Shown: piece after piece, positions 33,537 through 42,900 of the stretch
Layout of the letters: the number at the start of each line of letters is the position of its first letter
Position numbering within the stretch: position 1 is the stretch's first letter
Origin: Candidatus Borkfalkia ceftriaxoniphila
GTDB lineage: Bacteria > Bacillota > Clostridia > Christensenellales > Borkfalkiaceae
Reading direction: 5' to 3'
Length of the DNA stretch: 64,000 bases
Assembly: GCF_004134775.1 (NCBI RefSeq)
Contig: NZ_SDOZ01000004.1
Span: 62,001 to 126,000 of the forward strand
The notes under the pieces: generated by a model
What the model was told of the DNA's origin: nothing
Database searches by the model: none
Seen by the model: only the letters and a program-made list of their open reading frames with translations
Position numbers and translations under genes: made by a program

Positions 33537-35072
33537 ATGAACGGAGAATTGCTGATCGAACGGCTGATCGCCTATGCAAAGGCGTTTTTGCATTTACAGG
33601 CTTGCGATGAAATTTATACGCGCAATCTTCTTTTGTCTAAATTCGGGCTGTTTGCGCCTTACGACGGCAATGCGGAAACGAGCGACGTGTACGAAATGCG
33701 CGTTCCCGACGCGCTGTACGCGGAGATCTGCGCGTTCGCCCGCGAACGCGGACTGTGCGACGCGGGGGAAGAGGCGCGCTTTGCCGCGGGCATATTCGGG
33801 CTTTTGACGCCCCCGCCTTCCGAAGTGAACCGCGCTTTTTACGCGATCAAAGCGGAGAAAGGCGCGCAATGCGCGTGCGATTATCTGTACGGATTATCCG
33901 TGCGCAACGGCTATATCCAAAAGACCGCCATCGAAAAAAATCTCGTATGGACTTACGACGACGGGCAGAACACGCTGGAGATCACGGTCAATCTGTCCAA
34001 ACCCGAAAAAAACAATAAGGACATTGCAAAACTGCTCACCGCGCCGCAAAGTAAAAGATATCCCGCGTGCGCGCTCTGCAAGGAAAACGAGGGCTTCGAA
34101 GGGCAAGGCGCACAGGCGCCGCGCCAGAATATCCGCACCGTAAAGACGATCCTGGGCGGCGAGCCCTGGTTCGTGCAATATTCTCCCTACGCCTATTATG
34201 ACGAGCACTGTATCGCGATCTCCGAGGCGCATACGCCCATGAACGTAAACGATTCCACGGTGGAAAAGGTGCTCGATTTCGTGGATGCGTTTCCCAACTA
34301 TTTTATCGGGAGCAACGCCTCTCTGCCGATCATCGGCGGCTCCATTCTCAATCACGAACATTTCCAGGGCGGCAGGCACGAAATGCCCATGCACCGCGCT
34401 GAATTTGACGTTTTATACGAGGAGCCCGCTTTTCCCGATGTGCGCGCGGGTATTCTTGATTGGTATAACAGCGCCTTTCAATTGGAAAGCGAAAACCGCG
34501 CGTCGGTTGCGGCGCTCGCAAAGCGGCTGATCGCGGCGTGGAAAAAATTCGACAGCCCTGCCTGCAACGTACTTTCGCACAGCGGCGATACGCCGCACAA
34601 TTCCTGCTCGCCCATCGCGCGCAAAGTCGGAGGCAAGTACGTAGTTACGCTCATTTTCCGCAACAACCGTGCGGACGAACAGTTCCCCGACGGCATTTTC
34701 CACGTGCACCCGCGCTATCACAATATCAAAAGCGAGGGCATCGGGCTCATCGAGGCGATGGGATTATTTATCCTGCCGGGGCGTTTGAAGGCGCAACTCG
34801 AAGAGATCACCGATATCGTGGCGGGCGCGCCGTACGATGCGTCGGCGCCGGAAGAAAATACGCATCCCTTATATTTGCACCGCGGCATGATAAAGGATCT
34901 GCTGCAAGAGGGTACGGCGGCAAACCGTGAGGCGGCGCACGAGCGCGTCATATCCTACGTCAACCGCGTATGCGCGGGCATTCTCGACTGCACCGCCGTA
35001 TTCAAGCGCGACGAAACGGGCCGCCGCGGGTTCGACGAATTTTTACGCGGTTGCGGATTTCAAAGAACGTAG
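33537..35072 (+). CDS. galT: UDP-glucose--hexose-1-phosphate uridylyltransferase, class II
   Basis: The 511-residue GalT is of the long Gram-positive type. Landmarks are YPACALCKENEGFEGQ, EPWFVQYSPYAYYDEHCI, GSILNHEHFQGGRHEMPM (the HxH-containing region) and HNSCSPIARKVGGKY. It swaps UMP between UDP-glucose and galactose 1-phosphate in the Leloir pathway. galK and galE are not adjacent. ATG 33537 has GGAGG; an ATG 60 nt earlier overlaps the promoter. Confidence 0.95.
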   Translation: MNGELLIERLIAYAKAFLHLQACDEIYTRNLLLSKFGLFAPYDGNAETSDVYEMRVPDALYAEICAFARERGLCDAGEEARFAAGIFGLLTPPPSEVNRAFYAIKAEKGAQCACDYLYGLSVRNGYIQKTAIEKNLVWTYDDGQNTLEITVNLSKPEKNNKDIAKLLTAPQSKRYPACALCKENEGFEGQGAQAPRQNIRTVKTILGGEPWFVQYSPYAYYDEHCIAISEAHTPMNVNDSTVEKVLDFVDAFPNYFIGSNASLPIIGGSILNHEHFQGGRHEMPMHRAEFDVLYEEPAFPDVRAGILDWYNSAFQLESENRASVAALAKRLIAAWKKFDSPACNVLSHSGDTPHNSCSPIARKVGGKYVVTLIFRNNRADEQFPDGIFHVHPRYHNIKSEGIGLIEAMGLFILPGRLKAQLEEITDIVAGAPYDASAPEENTHPLYLHRGMIKDLLQEGTAANREAAHERVISYVNRVCAGILDCTAVFKRDETGRRGFDEFLRGCGFQRT

Positions 35073-35093
35073 GGGGAATATTCGTTCAAAGCC

Positions 35094-35123
35094 TTGCGCT
35101 TTCGCGGTGCTTTATGGTATAAT
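35094..35123 (+). promoter_or_regulatory. Promoter of the uL15-like membrane protein gene
   Basis: TTGCGC (35094-35099), 18-bp spacer, extended -10 TGGTATAAT ending at 35123. Confidence 0.65.
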
Positions 35124-35165
35124 ATGGTATATTGAAAAAGCGTTCGGCAAGGAGGAACGGAAGTT

Positions 35166-36680
35166 ATGCGAATCGATCAACTGCAAGCGGCATCCTGGTG
35201 GGAGAAATTGAAAGCGCTGTTCGACAGCCCGCTCGCCCTTACGCTTTTGGCGGTGTGCGTGGTACTGTTTATCGCGATCGTCTGTCTGATCGCCGTGCTT
35301 TCAAGGCGTATTCAAGTCACGTACGTGTCGTGCGGCAAGGAAGATATTAAGTCGTATTACAAAGGCGCGCGCGCCGATCAGTCCGCACCCGAACAGCGCG
35401 AAGGCTATCGTTTCGGCGGTTGGTACCTTGACGAAACGTGTACCCAAAAGGCGCCCGAAACTTTGCGCGTCAAAAAGAAAGGCATTGTGCTTTACGCCCT
35501 TTGGGAAAAAGAAGAGGACGAAGAGGCCGCGGCAGAACCTGTAACGGAAGAAACTGCCGTCGTGGAAGAACCCGTAACAGAAGAAACTGCCGTCGTGGAA
35601 GAACCCGTAACAGAAGAAACCGCCGTCGTGGAAGAACCCGTTGCAAAAGAGCCTGCCGCGGAGCCTGTTCCCGAAGAACCCGCGCAGGAAGAGGCGGAGG
35701 AGGAAGAGGACGAAACGGAAGCGGCCGAAGGCGACGAGTTTGACAACGCGCTCGTTACGACGGTGACGGGAACCAAAGTTTTCGTGCAGTACCGCCGCAG
35801 TTTCACGGCGCGACTCATTCAGGCGGATGACGAGATCAAGGATATCTATAATTCGGTGCGCAACGCGTTGTTGACGGTCAGCGGGGTAAAGGAGCGCACG
35901 AGTTGGAACTATAACAGCATCAACCGCGGGCGTAAGCAGTTTGCGAAAATAAACGCCAACCGCAAGAGTCTTATTCTGTATCTCGCGCTGTCGCCCTCCA
36001 ATATAGAGGACAAATACCGTTTCCGCGACGTGAGCGAAAAGAAGAGATATAAAGACGTACCCGTGCGTTATAAGATCACGGGCAGCCGCAGTTTGCAATA
36101 CGCGCTGGAACTGATCGAACAGGCGGCGGATAACAACGGGCTGACTTTGCAGGAATTTCCTTTCGAGCAGAATCTTTCCATTCCCTACGAACCGCGGGAA
36201 GATCTCATCAAAAAGAAACTGATCAAAGTCTATGCGAAAAAAGATTCGGGCGAAACCATTACCGAAGAGCAACTCGAAGAGTTCATCGAAGAGGGCGCTA
36301 CGGTAGAGAGCCTTTCGTCCTTTACCGTCACGGATAAGGTGAGCGTGCTCGAAGCGGAAAAACTGGTCAGCGACGCGACTGCCAAACAGTTGATGGCTCT
36401 TGCGGACGAGGTCGCGGACAACACGCCCCGCGTCGCGCAGGCAAAGCGCGGCTATATCAATCTCGATACCATTGCCGCCAACTTCAAGGAAGACGAGATC
36501 GTCAATTTACAGACGCTCAAAGAGAAAAAACTCGTGCAGCCTAAGATGAGCGCCGTCAAGGTGCTCGCGCGCGGCAGCCTGGATAAAGCCCTTACCGTCG
36601 AGGCGGCGGATTTTTCTCTTCCCGCCGTAAAGATGATCGTCATAACGGGCGGCAAAGTCGTCAAACTGAAAAAGGTATGA
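35166..36680 (+). CDS. Membrane-anchored protein with InlB-like repeat, acidic repeats and C-terminal uL15-like domain
   Basis: The 504-residue protein has one N-terminal membrane helix (residues about 22-45). Next comes a single InlB B-repeat-like unit (about 50-115, GYRFGGWYLDE to VLYALWE), then three 11-residue TEETAVVEEPV units in an acidic region. A basic domain follows (about 205-325, YRRSFTARLIQADDEI and SWNYNSINRGRKQFAKI), seen in many hypothetical Clostridia proteins. The last 75 residues (YINLDTIAANFKEDEIVNL, VKVLARGSLDKALTVEA, ITGGKVVKL) resemble the C-terminal half of ribosomal protein uL15. It has a GGAGG site. Its role is unknown. Confidence 0.85.
   Translation: MRIDQLQAASWWEKLKALFDSPLALTLLAVCVVLFIAIVCLIAVLSRRIQVTYVSCGKEDIKSYYKGARADQSAPEQREGYRFGGWYLDETCTQKAPETLRVKKKGIVLYALWEKEEDEEAAAEPVTEETAVVEEPVTEETAVVEEPVTEETAVVEEPVAKEPAAEPVPEEPAQEEAEEEEDETEAAEGDEFDNALVTTVTGTKVFVQYRRSFTARLIQADDEIKDIYNSVRNALLTVSGVKERTSWNYNSINRGRKQFAKINANRKSLILYLALSPSNIEDKYRFRDVSEKKRYKDVPVRYKITGSRSLQYALELIEQAADNNGLTLQEFPFEQNLSIPYEPREDLIKKKLIKVYAKKDSGETITEEQLEEFIEEGATVESLSSFTVTDKVSVLEAEKLVSDATAKQLMALADEVADNTPRVAQAKRGYINLDTIAANFKEDEIVNLQTLKEKKLVQPKMSAVKVLARGSLDKALTVEAADFSLPAVKMIVITGGKVVKLKKV
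35541..35639 (+). repeat. Three tandem 33-bp units
   Basis: Units at 35541, 35574 and 35607 each encode VTEETAVVEEP and are nearly identical at base level, with a decayed fourth unit after them. Recent expansion is likely. Confidence 0.9.
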
Positions 36681-36683
36681 TAG

Positions 36684-36711
36684 AAAGCGGGGAGCGCTTC
36701 CCCGCTTTTTT
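36684..36711 (+). terminator. Intrinsic terminator
   Basis: AAAGCGGGGA GCGC TTCCCCGCTTT hairpin followed by T residues. Confidence 0.9.
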
Positions 36712-36745
36712 CGATCGAGATTGTAAACTAATTATTTCAATATGG

Positions 36746-36774
36746 TTGACAATAAGATCGCGATATGATAAAAT
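36746..36774 (+). promoter_or_regulatory. Sigma-A promoter of birA, leaderless arrangement
   Basis: TTGACA (36746-36751), 17-bp spacer, TAAAAT (36769-36774). The ATG at 36782 starts 7 nt later, where the transcript itself should begin. Confidence 0.8.
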
Positions 36775-36781
36775 CATGGAC

Positions 36782-37744
36782 ATGAGTGTAAAACAGGATG
36801 TTTTAAAAGTATTGGAAAAAAGGCGCGGGGAAAGCGTTTCGGGAGAGGAGTTGGCGGATGAGTTGGGCGTTTCGCGCGCGGCGGTGTGGAAGGCGGTGAA
36901 GGGGCTCAAAGCGGAAGGGCACGCCATCCATGCCGCGACCAATCGGGGCTATCTTCTCGAAGAGGATTCCGATGTTTTGACCGCCCCGTCGGTGCAGCGT
37001 TTTCTGACGCATGATTTCGACGTGATCGTGGAAAAAAAAGTGACGTCGACCAACGACGCGGCGAAAAAACTCGCGCTCGGCGGCGCGAAAGAATGGACGG
37101 TGATCCTGTCCGAAGAGCAGAGCGCGGGGAGAGGGCGTTTCGCGCGTTCTTTTTACTCGCCGAGGGGGGCGGGCATCTATTGCAGTGTCGTGCTCCGTCC
37201 CGGATACACGGCGGCGGAAACGCTGTTCATCACCACCTGCGCGGCGGTCGCCGTGGCGGAGGGCATCGAGCGCGTAACGGGACGGTCGGCGGACATCAAG
37301 TGGGTGAACGACGTGTTCGTATCGGGCAAAAAAGTTTGCGGTATCCTCACCGAAGCGTCTTTCAGCGTGGAAAACGGCGGGCTTGAATACGCGGTGCTCG
37401 GGTTCGGGATCAACGTCAAAACACAGGCGTTCCCTGCGGAACTTGCAAACGTCGCTGCGGCGCTCTATCCCGACGGCGAATGTTCGGGCGATACGCGCGC
37501 AAAACTCGTCGCCTGTATTCTGGAACGGTTCCGATATTATTATGAAAATATTCCCGTGCGCGCCTTTTATCCCGAATATAAGCGCCGAAGCATTCTCATC
37601 GGTAAAACCGTGCTCGTTACGGGCGGGGAATCGGGCGAAGCGGAAGTTCTGGATATCGACGAAAACTGTTATCTGCGCGTGCGTTTTGCGGACGGGAGAG
37701 AGTGCCCGCTCTCTTCGGGCGAAGTCAGCGTAAAGATACAATAA
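36782..37744 (+). CDS. birA: Bifunctional biotin--protein ligase / biotin repressor
   Basis: The 320-residue protein has an N-terminal winged helix (about residues 5-60, ESVSGEELADELGVSRAAVWKAV). The ligase domain carries TSTNDAA, the biotinyl-AMP loop GRGRFARSFYSPRGAGIY, KWVNDVFV and KVCGILTE. It activates biotin, attaches it to carboxylases, and in this class represses biotin genes. An in-frame ATG at 36776 lies 1 nt after the -10 and cannot be transcribed normally, so 36782 is the likely start. bioY follows 9 nt downstream. Confidence 0.95.
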   Translation: MSVKQDVLKVLEKRRGESVSGEELADELGVSRAAVWKAVKGLKAEGHAIHAATNRGYLLEEDSDVLTAPSVQRFLTHDFDVIVEKKVTSTNDAAKKLALGGAKEWTVILSEEQSAGRGRFARSFYSPRGAGIYCSVVLRPGYTAAETLFITTCAAVAVAEGIERVTGRSADIKWVNDVFVSGKKVCGILTEASFSVENGGLEYAVLGFGINVKTQAFPAELANVAAALYPDGECSGDTRAKLVACILERFRYYYENIPVRAFYPEYKRRSILIGKTVLVTGGESGEAEVLDIDENCYLRVRFADGRECPLSSGEVSVKIQ

Positions 37745-37753
37745 GGAGGCTTT

Positions 37754-38326
37754 GTGGAAACATCTGAAAAGAAAGTATCTGCCGCGCAGGAATTGGCGAA
37801 ATGCGCGATCTTCGTAGTGCTCATGACTGTGGCGGCCTACATAAAAATTCCGTTCTGGCCCGTGCCTCTGAGTTTTCAGACGGTGATATGCGTGCTCGCG
37901 GGGCTGTTGCTCGGCTGGAAATACGGCGCGCTGTCCATGCTCTGTTATCTTATGCTGGGGCTCGTCGGCGTGCCCGTATTCACGAAAGGGGGCGGATACT
38001 GGTATGTGATGGAACTCACTTTCGGTTATATCTTAGGTTTTGTCGCTGCCGCGGCAACGGCGGGCGCGATCGCGCATCGGAACAATATGCCGTCGTTCCG
38101 GCGCATGATCTTTGCCTCTCTCGCGGCGATGTTCGCAGACTATCTGTTCGGCACGATCTACTTTTGCTGTATATGGCGTTTTTATATGCACGCTTCGGGT
38201 GTCTGGGCGGCGCTTTGGACGTACAATATTTTGTATATTTTCAAGGATATCGTGCTCTGCGTTCTGGCGGCGCTGCTCGCCAAAAAACTTTTGCCGATCG
38301 TCAATAAAAATTTCCGCGCCGATTAA
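37754..38326 (+). CDS. bioY: Biotin ECF transporter S component BioY
   Basis: The 190-residue protein has six membrane segments and the BioY pattern: AAYIKIPFWPVPLSFQTVICVLAGLLLG near the start and GGYWYVMELTFGYILGFVAAA. It captures external biotin and couples to EcfAAT. The start is GTG at 37754 with AAGGAGG upstream. The operon with birA, without biotin synthesis genes in view, suggests salvage. Its stop overlaps the end of the convergent crp-type gene by 4 nt. Confidence 0.95.
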   Translation: METSEKKVSAAQELAKCAIFVVLMTVAAYIKIPFWPVPLSFQTVICVLAGLLLGWKYGALSMLCYLMLGLVGVPVFTKGGGYWYVMELTFGYILGFVAAAATAGAIAHRNNMPSFRRMIFASLAAMFADYLFGTIYFCCIWRFYMHASGVWAALWTYNILYIFKDIVLCVLAALLAKKLLPIVNKNFRAD

Positions 38327-38958
38327 ATATTTTTGAGCCGAAATCGATTTTTATGAAATTCGAGCGCGCCTTCCCGCTGCAATTTTGACAGCATGGCGGA
38401 AAGCGCGCTTCTGTCCGTTCCCAAAAAGTCGGCGAGCGCCTGCCTGTCGAAAGGGATCGTAAAGGAATCCGAGCCTATGCGCTCGGATTCCTTTTTTAAA
38501 TAGCAGAGCACTTTCCCGCGCAGCGTCCGCCTGGACAGGCACTCCACGCGTTCCGTCAGCGCGACGCTCTTTTGCGCGAGGATCTGTAACAGATTGGCGG
38601 CTACGGGCTGTAAATTTGCGTCGGCGTCGGCAAATTTTTGCGCGCGGAGCCACAGCGCCTCGCAATCGGACGCCGCTATCACGCTCACGGCCAAAGGCGT
38701 TCCGACGAGCGCGAACGCTTCGGCGAACAGTTCGCCGCTTCCGAGTTCCGCCACGAGCACGGGATTTCCCTCTTCGTCCTCGCGCACGATATGCGCGGTA
38801 CCCCTCGTCAATATACCGAATTCGCGCGTCGGCTCTCCCGCGTGCAATAAAAATTCGCCCTTTTCATAATTCTTATTGCGCGCGCACAGTGCTGCAAGCG
38901 CGCTGTCTTCATTTTCGAGATTCCGAAAGAGAGGGCAGTTTTGATGGAAATTTTTCAT
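38323..38958 (-). CDS. Crp/Fnr family transcriptional regulator
   Basis: The 211-residue protein has a cyclic-nucleotide-fold sensor domain (about 20-110, GEFLLHAGEPTREFGILTRGTAHIV, LGSGELFAEAFAL), a long dimer helix, and a C-terminal Crp-type HTH (FDRQALADFLGTDRSALSAMLSKLQREGALEF). It lacks the N-terminal cysteine set of FNR, so it is not a classical iron-sulfur oxygen sensor. Divergent transcription from a ferredoxin gene is a layout typical of HcpR-like nitrosative or redox regulators (inference). Confidence 0.92.
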   Translation of the reverse strand: MKNFHQNCPLFRNLENEDSALAALCARNKNYEKGEFLLHAGEPTREFGILTRGTAHIVREDEEGNPVLVAELGSGELFAEAFALVGTPLAVSVIAASDCEALWLRAQKFADADANLQPVAANLLQILAQKSVALTERVECLSRRTLRGKVLCYLKKESERIGSDSFTIPFDRQALADFLGTDRSALSAMLSKLQREGALEFHKNRFRLKNI

Positions 38959-38973
38959 GATTTCTCTCCAATC

Positions 38974-38989
38974 CGTTGTCGTTACAACG
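38974..38989. promoter_or_regulatory. Crp/Fnr-type palindromic operator candidate
   Basis: CGTTGT-CGTT-ACAACG is a perfect 16-bp palindrome between the two divergent genes. Its centre (38981.5) is about 41.5 bp upstream of the predicted ferredoxin transcript start, the class II activator position. Confidence 0.75.
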
Positions 38990-39010
38990 TATTTTATGCA
39001 AAAAGTATAG

Positions 39011-39016
39011 TATAAT
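39011..39016 (+). promoter_or_regulatory. -10 box of the ferredoxin-like gene
   Basis: TATAAT without a recognisable -35, as expected for an activator-dependent promoter. AAGGAGG follows at the ribosome site. Confidence 0.7.
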
Positions 39017-39047
39017 TCATGCGTAAAGTCAAGGAGGTATTTTTTTT

Positions 39048-39731
39048 ATGATTCGGAAAATTATAAAAATAGACGAAGAAAAATGTAACGGCTGCGGTCT
39101 GTGCGCGGCGGCGTGCCATGAAGGCGCCATCGGCATGGCCGGCGGCAAGGCAAAACTTTTGCGTGAAGATTATTGCGACGGGCTCGGCGATTGCCTGCCC
39201 GCTTGCCCCGCGAACGCCATCTCGTTTGAAACGCGCGAGGCGCCCGCCTATGACGCGGCGGCAGTGGCGCGCGCAAAAACGCAGACGCTGCCGTGCGGCT
39301 GTCCGTCCGCGCAATCGAAAAAGATCGAACGCAGGAGCGCGCCCGAAACGGCTAACGAAGCACGGAGCGAACTTTCGCAATGGCCCGTGCAGATCAAACT
39401 CGTCTCTGTCAACGCGCCCTATTTTCAAGGCGCCCGCCTTCTCGTCGCGGCAGACTGCACCGCGTACGCCTGCGGCGATTTTCATGGCAGATTTATCCGC
39501 GGCCGCGTCACACTCGTCGGCTGTCCCAAACTGGATATGGCGGATTATTCCGAAAAACTGTCGGAGATCTTAAAGGCGAACGATATTCTGAGCCTCACTC
39601 TTGTCCGTATGGAAGTGCCGTGCTGCGGCAAAATGGAGAGCGCTCTTTGCGCGGCGCTGGAAAATAGCGGGAAAAATATTCCTTTTGAAGTTTATATCGT
39701 CTCGACGGACGGAAAGGTGTTCAAAAAATGA
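39048..39731 (+). CDS. 4Fe-4S ferredoxin-type protein
   Basis: The 227-residue protein has an N-terminal ferredoxin domain with CNGCGLCAAAC and YCDGLGDCLPACP motifs, the CDGLG type often found beside hybrid cluster protein (hcp) genes. A linker with CGCPSA follows. The C-terminal 120-residue alpha/beta domain has further cysteines (DCTAYACGDF, GCPKLD, VPCCGKMES) that may bind another cluster. It is probably an electron carrier for a redox enzyme encoded elsewhere. Divergent Crp/Fnr gene and palindrome suggest direct control. Confidence 0.88.
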   Translation: MIRKIIKIDEEKCNGCGLCAAACHEGAIGMAGGKAKLLREDYCDGLGDCLPACPANAISFETREAPAYDAAAVARAKTQTLPCGCPSAQSKKIERRSAPETANEARSELSQWPVQIKLVSVNAPYFQGARLLVAADCTAYACGDFHGRFIRGRVTLVGCPKLDMADYSEKLSEILKANDILSLTLVRMEVPCCGKMESALCAALENSGKNIPFEVYIVSTDGKVFKK

Positions 39732-39808
39732 TTTCCCAATTTTTGTAATTATGTGAATGAGAATTCCGTGAAAAAAGTCACGATTTGTCGAATTTGAGGA
39801 TCATCCGC

Positions 39809-39837
39809 TTGCTTTTTGGCGTAAAGTATGGTATAAA
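39809..39837 (+). promoter_or_regulatory. Promoter of the giant lipoprotein gene
   Basis: TTGCTT (39809-39814), 17-bp spacer, TATAAA (39832-39837). The leader is about 90 nt. Confidence 0.65.
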
Positions 39838-39935
39838 TTGAACAACTGAAATTGCAGAACAAAACGGACCGGGAAAAATGATTGAAAAGAAATCAGTTTT
39901 TTCGGTCTGTTTTGCACGCGAAAAAAGGAGCAATG

Positions 39936-42900
39936 ATGAAAAAAAGATGGTTATTGGCTGCATTGCTGGCTTTGGGTTTTGCCTTTTTGTTGACGGGTTG
40001 CATTGACGCAAATATCGTAGGCAAAACTTATAAAGTCACGTTTATCAGCGAAGGGGAGGAGTATGATTCGGCGGACGCCGCATTGGGCAGCCGCGTCGTT
40101 TTTCCCGAAACACCTCCGACGAAAGAGGACGACGAAACGTACACGTATACGTTTAAAGGTTGGAGCCTTACCGAAGGCGAGGACGCAAAGCCCGTCGAGA
40201 GTCACATCGTCGTCGGCGACGTCACGTTTTATGCGGTATTTTCCCGCGAAGAAAAAGACCCCGAAGACGTATATTTCAGCGTGTCTTTCAAAGACGGCGT
40301 CACGGGCGAAAAGATCGGCGAAGATCAGAAAGTCAAAGAGGGTGAAGACGCAACTCTGCCTACGCCGCCCGAACATCCGGGATATACTTTCGAGAAATGG
40401 GATAAACCGCACACGAGCATTACGAGCAAGACGGTCATAACCGCGCTATATACGAAAAATCATTATCGGCTCACCAGAAATGTTTTGGGCGAAACGAAAG
40501 ACGAGAGCGTCGAATTTGAATCCGCGCTCGCTTTGACCGAACCCGAAGGCGTCGATCCCGTGTTCGTATTCGAGGGTTGGTATTGGGATAAAAATTACGA
40601 TACCCCCGTCGAAACGGGCGATAAAATGCCCGCCGATAACGCGGAGATTTTCGCGAAATACAGCGTCGATTTTTCCGGCGCGGAGATTTCGACCGAGGGC
40701 GATCTCATTTACGGAAAAGGGGACGATTTCGCTCTTGTTTCGGATTTGAAAAATACCGAAGAGGAAAGCATCGTCTATACATTTGTGTGGAACGACGGTT
40801 CCGCCCAAGAAAAATTCACGCTCCGCAATGCGGGCGAATACGAACTTTCCGTAACCGTCACCGCGGTGTACGGCGAGAACGTCTTGACCGACACGCAGGA
40901 ATTTTCGAAAACGGTGACCGTGGAAAAAGCGGCGCTTTCCGTCACCGTCGGACTCGGCGCCGACAGCGTCGTTTACGGTACGGCAAGCGCGCCTTTCGTC
41001 ACGTACGGCGATTTTCAATACGAGGACAGCCAAACGAGTTTGGATCTGCACCCTCGTTATACTTATACCGAGAAAGACGGCATCCCCGTTGCGGGCAATA
41101 AACTCGGCGTCGGTACGTATTCCGTCGTCGCGGAATTTGCGGAACCCGATAATTATGTGCTTAACGTCACGGCGGCGACTCTGACAGTTACGCCCAAAGA
41201 TCTCACCGTTACGGTGAGCGCGGAAAATTTCGTCTACGGCGAAATTTCTGATATCTTATTGATTTTAGATTTGAGTTTCGACGGATTTGCGAACGGCGAC
41301 GGTGAAACTTCGCTCGGCGGCGCGGCAGAATATTCCTATACGAAAAACGGCAAACCTTTCACGGCGGAAGGCTTGTTCGGCGCGGGCGAATATACCGTTT
41401 CGGTGCAGGGATTCACCTCGGAGAATTATAACATTTCCTATGCGAGAGCCGCATCCTTTATCGTTTCCAAACGCGAAGCGAGGGCTGTGCTTACCGCAAA
41501 GGGCGGCATTTACGGAACAGATCCCGAATGTAACGTAAAATTTACGGGAATTTTAAAAGAGGATGAATCTCTGTTCGTTCCCGAATATACCTTTACAAAA
41601 GACGGTGAGGCTTATCTGCCGAACGGTCTGTTCGGCGCGGGCAAATACGTAGTGAACGCGCGTTTTGCCGCGAACGAAAATTATGAACTGAACGTCGATG
41701 CCGCAGAATTTACCATCGAAAAGGCGGATTTGCAGATCGGCGTGAAGGTCCCCTCGATCGTATACGGAGAAAAGCCGAACCCTGAAATTACGTACGACGG
41801 ATTTATCGAGGGCGAAAACGAAAACGTGCTTTCGGGCACAGCCGTGTACGCTTACACCAAAGACGGCGAAGTGCATGATTTCTCCGCGCGTTTTGTTGCA
41901 GGCAGTTATACCGTTTCCGTGAGCGGGCTGACGTCGGAAAATTATGCCATCGCATTTGCAGCCGCGGAAAACTTCGAAGTTGCGAAAAAAGATCTCACGC
42001 TCAATGTAAGCGTGGAAAAAACTTCTCTCGTTTACGGCGAAAAACCCGTGGAGAAAATTACGTACGAAGGTTTCGTCTACGGGGAAAATATGAGCGATAT
42101 CGGCAATCCCCGCGCCGTATTCAAAAATTCCGAGGGCGTTGTTGTTTCGGACAATGTTTTCCATGTCGGCAACTATATCGCGACCGTCGAGGCGCAATCC
42201 GAAAATTATGATATATTGGTCAATAAAACGCCGTTTACCGTTATCAAAAAAGACCTTACCGCGACGGTGAGTCTCAGACAGTCTTCTCTGACTTACGGCG
42301 ATCTGCCCGAGGCGAGCGTCGCTTACGAAGGCTTTATTTCGGAGTCGGAAGAGGAGGAACAGACGAAGAACGTCGTATTCGCGTATGCGCAAGGCGATCA
42401 GTCCTTCGACGGCTCGCAACTCGCCGTCGGCAAATACGTAGTTTCTTTGGAGGGGCTGGAACTTCCCGATTATAACGTACACGTTGAGACCGCGGAGTTG
42501 ACCGTTTCGAAAAAGTCTTTGACGATCGACGTAAAGGCGGACAAAGAAAGATATATTTACGGCGAAACGCCCGAACTAAAATTTGTTTTCGGCAAATTCG
42601 CATATGACGAAGATGAAAAAGTCCTGGTGGGTGGCTCTCTTTCCGTATCACGCGACGAATCTCCGTACGAAGACGAAAAATTCATCGTCGGCAATTACAC
42701 GGCAAAAGCCGTCGGATTTACTGCGGAAAATTATGACATCGAGATGAGCGGAATCGGCTTTACCGTCGCTCCGAAAGAAGTGACCGTTACAGTGTCCGCT
42801 GAACGCGACGTTTATACTTTCGGCGACGAGGTAATTGTTTCGCATTCCGTTTCGGCGCTCGCGTTCGACGAACCCGAAAGCATACTCGGCGACATGACCA

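Noticed and set aside
35541..35639. CRISPR-like spaced repeats
   Set aside because: The units are directly adjacent, coding, and without spacers.
39882..39935. Upstream in-frame ATG for the giant lipoprotein
   Set aside because: It would add 18 residues before the signal peptide; ATG 39936 has the AAGGAG site directly upstream.
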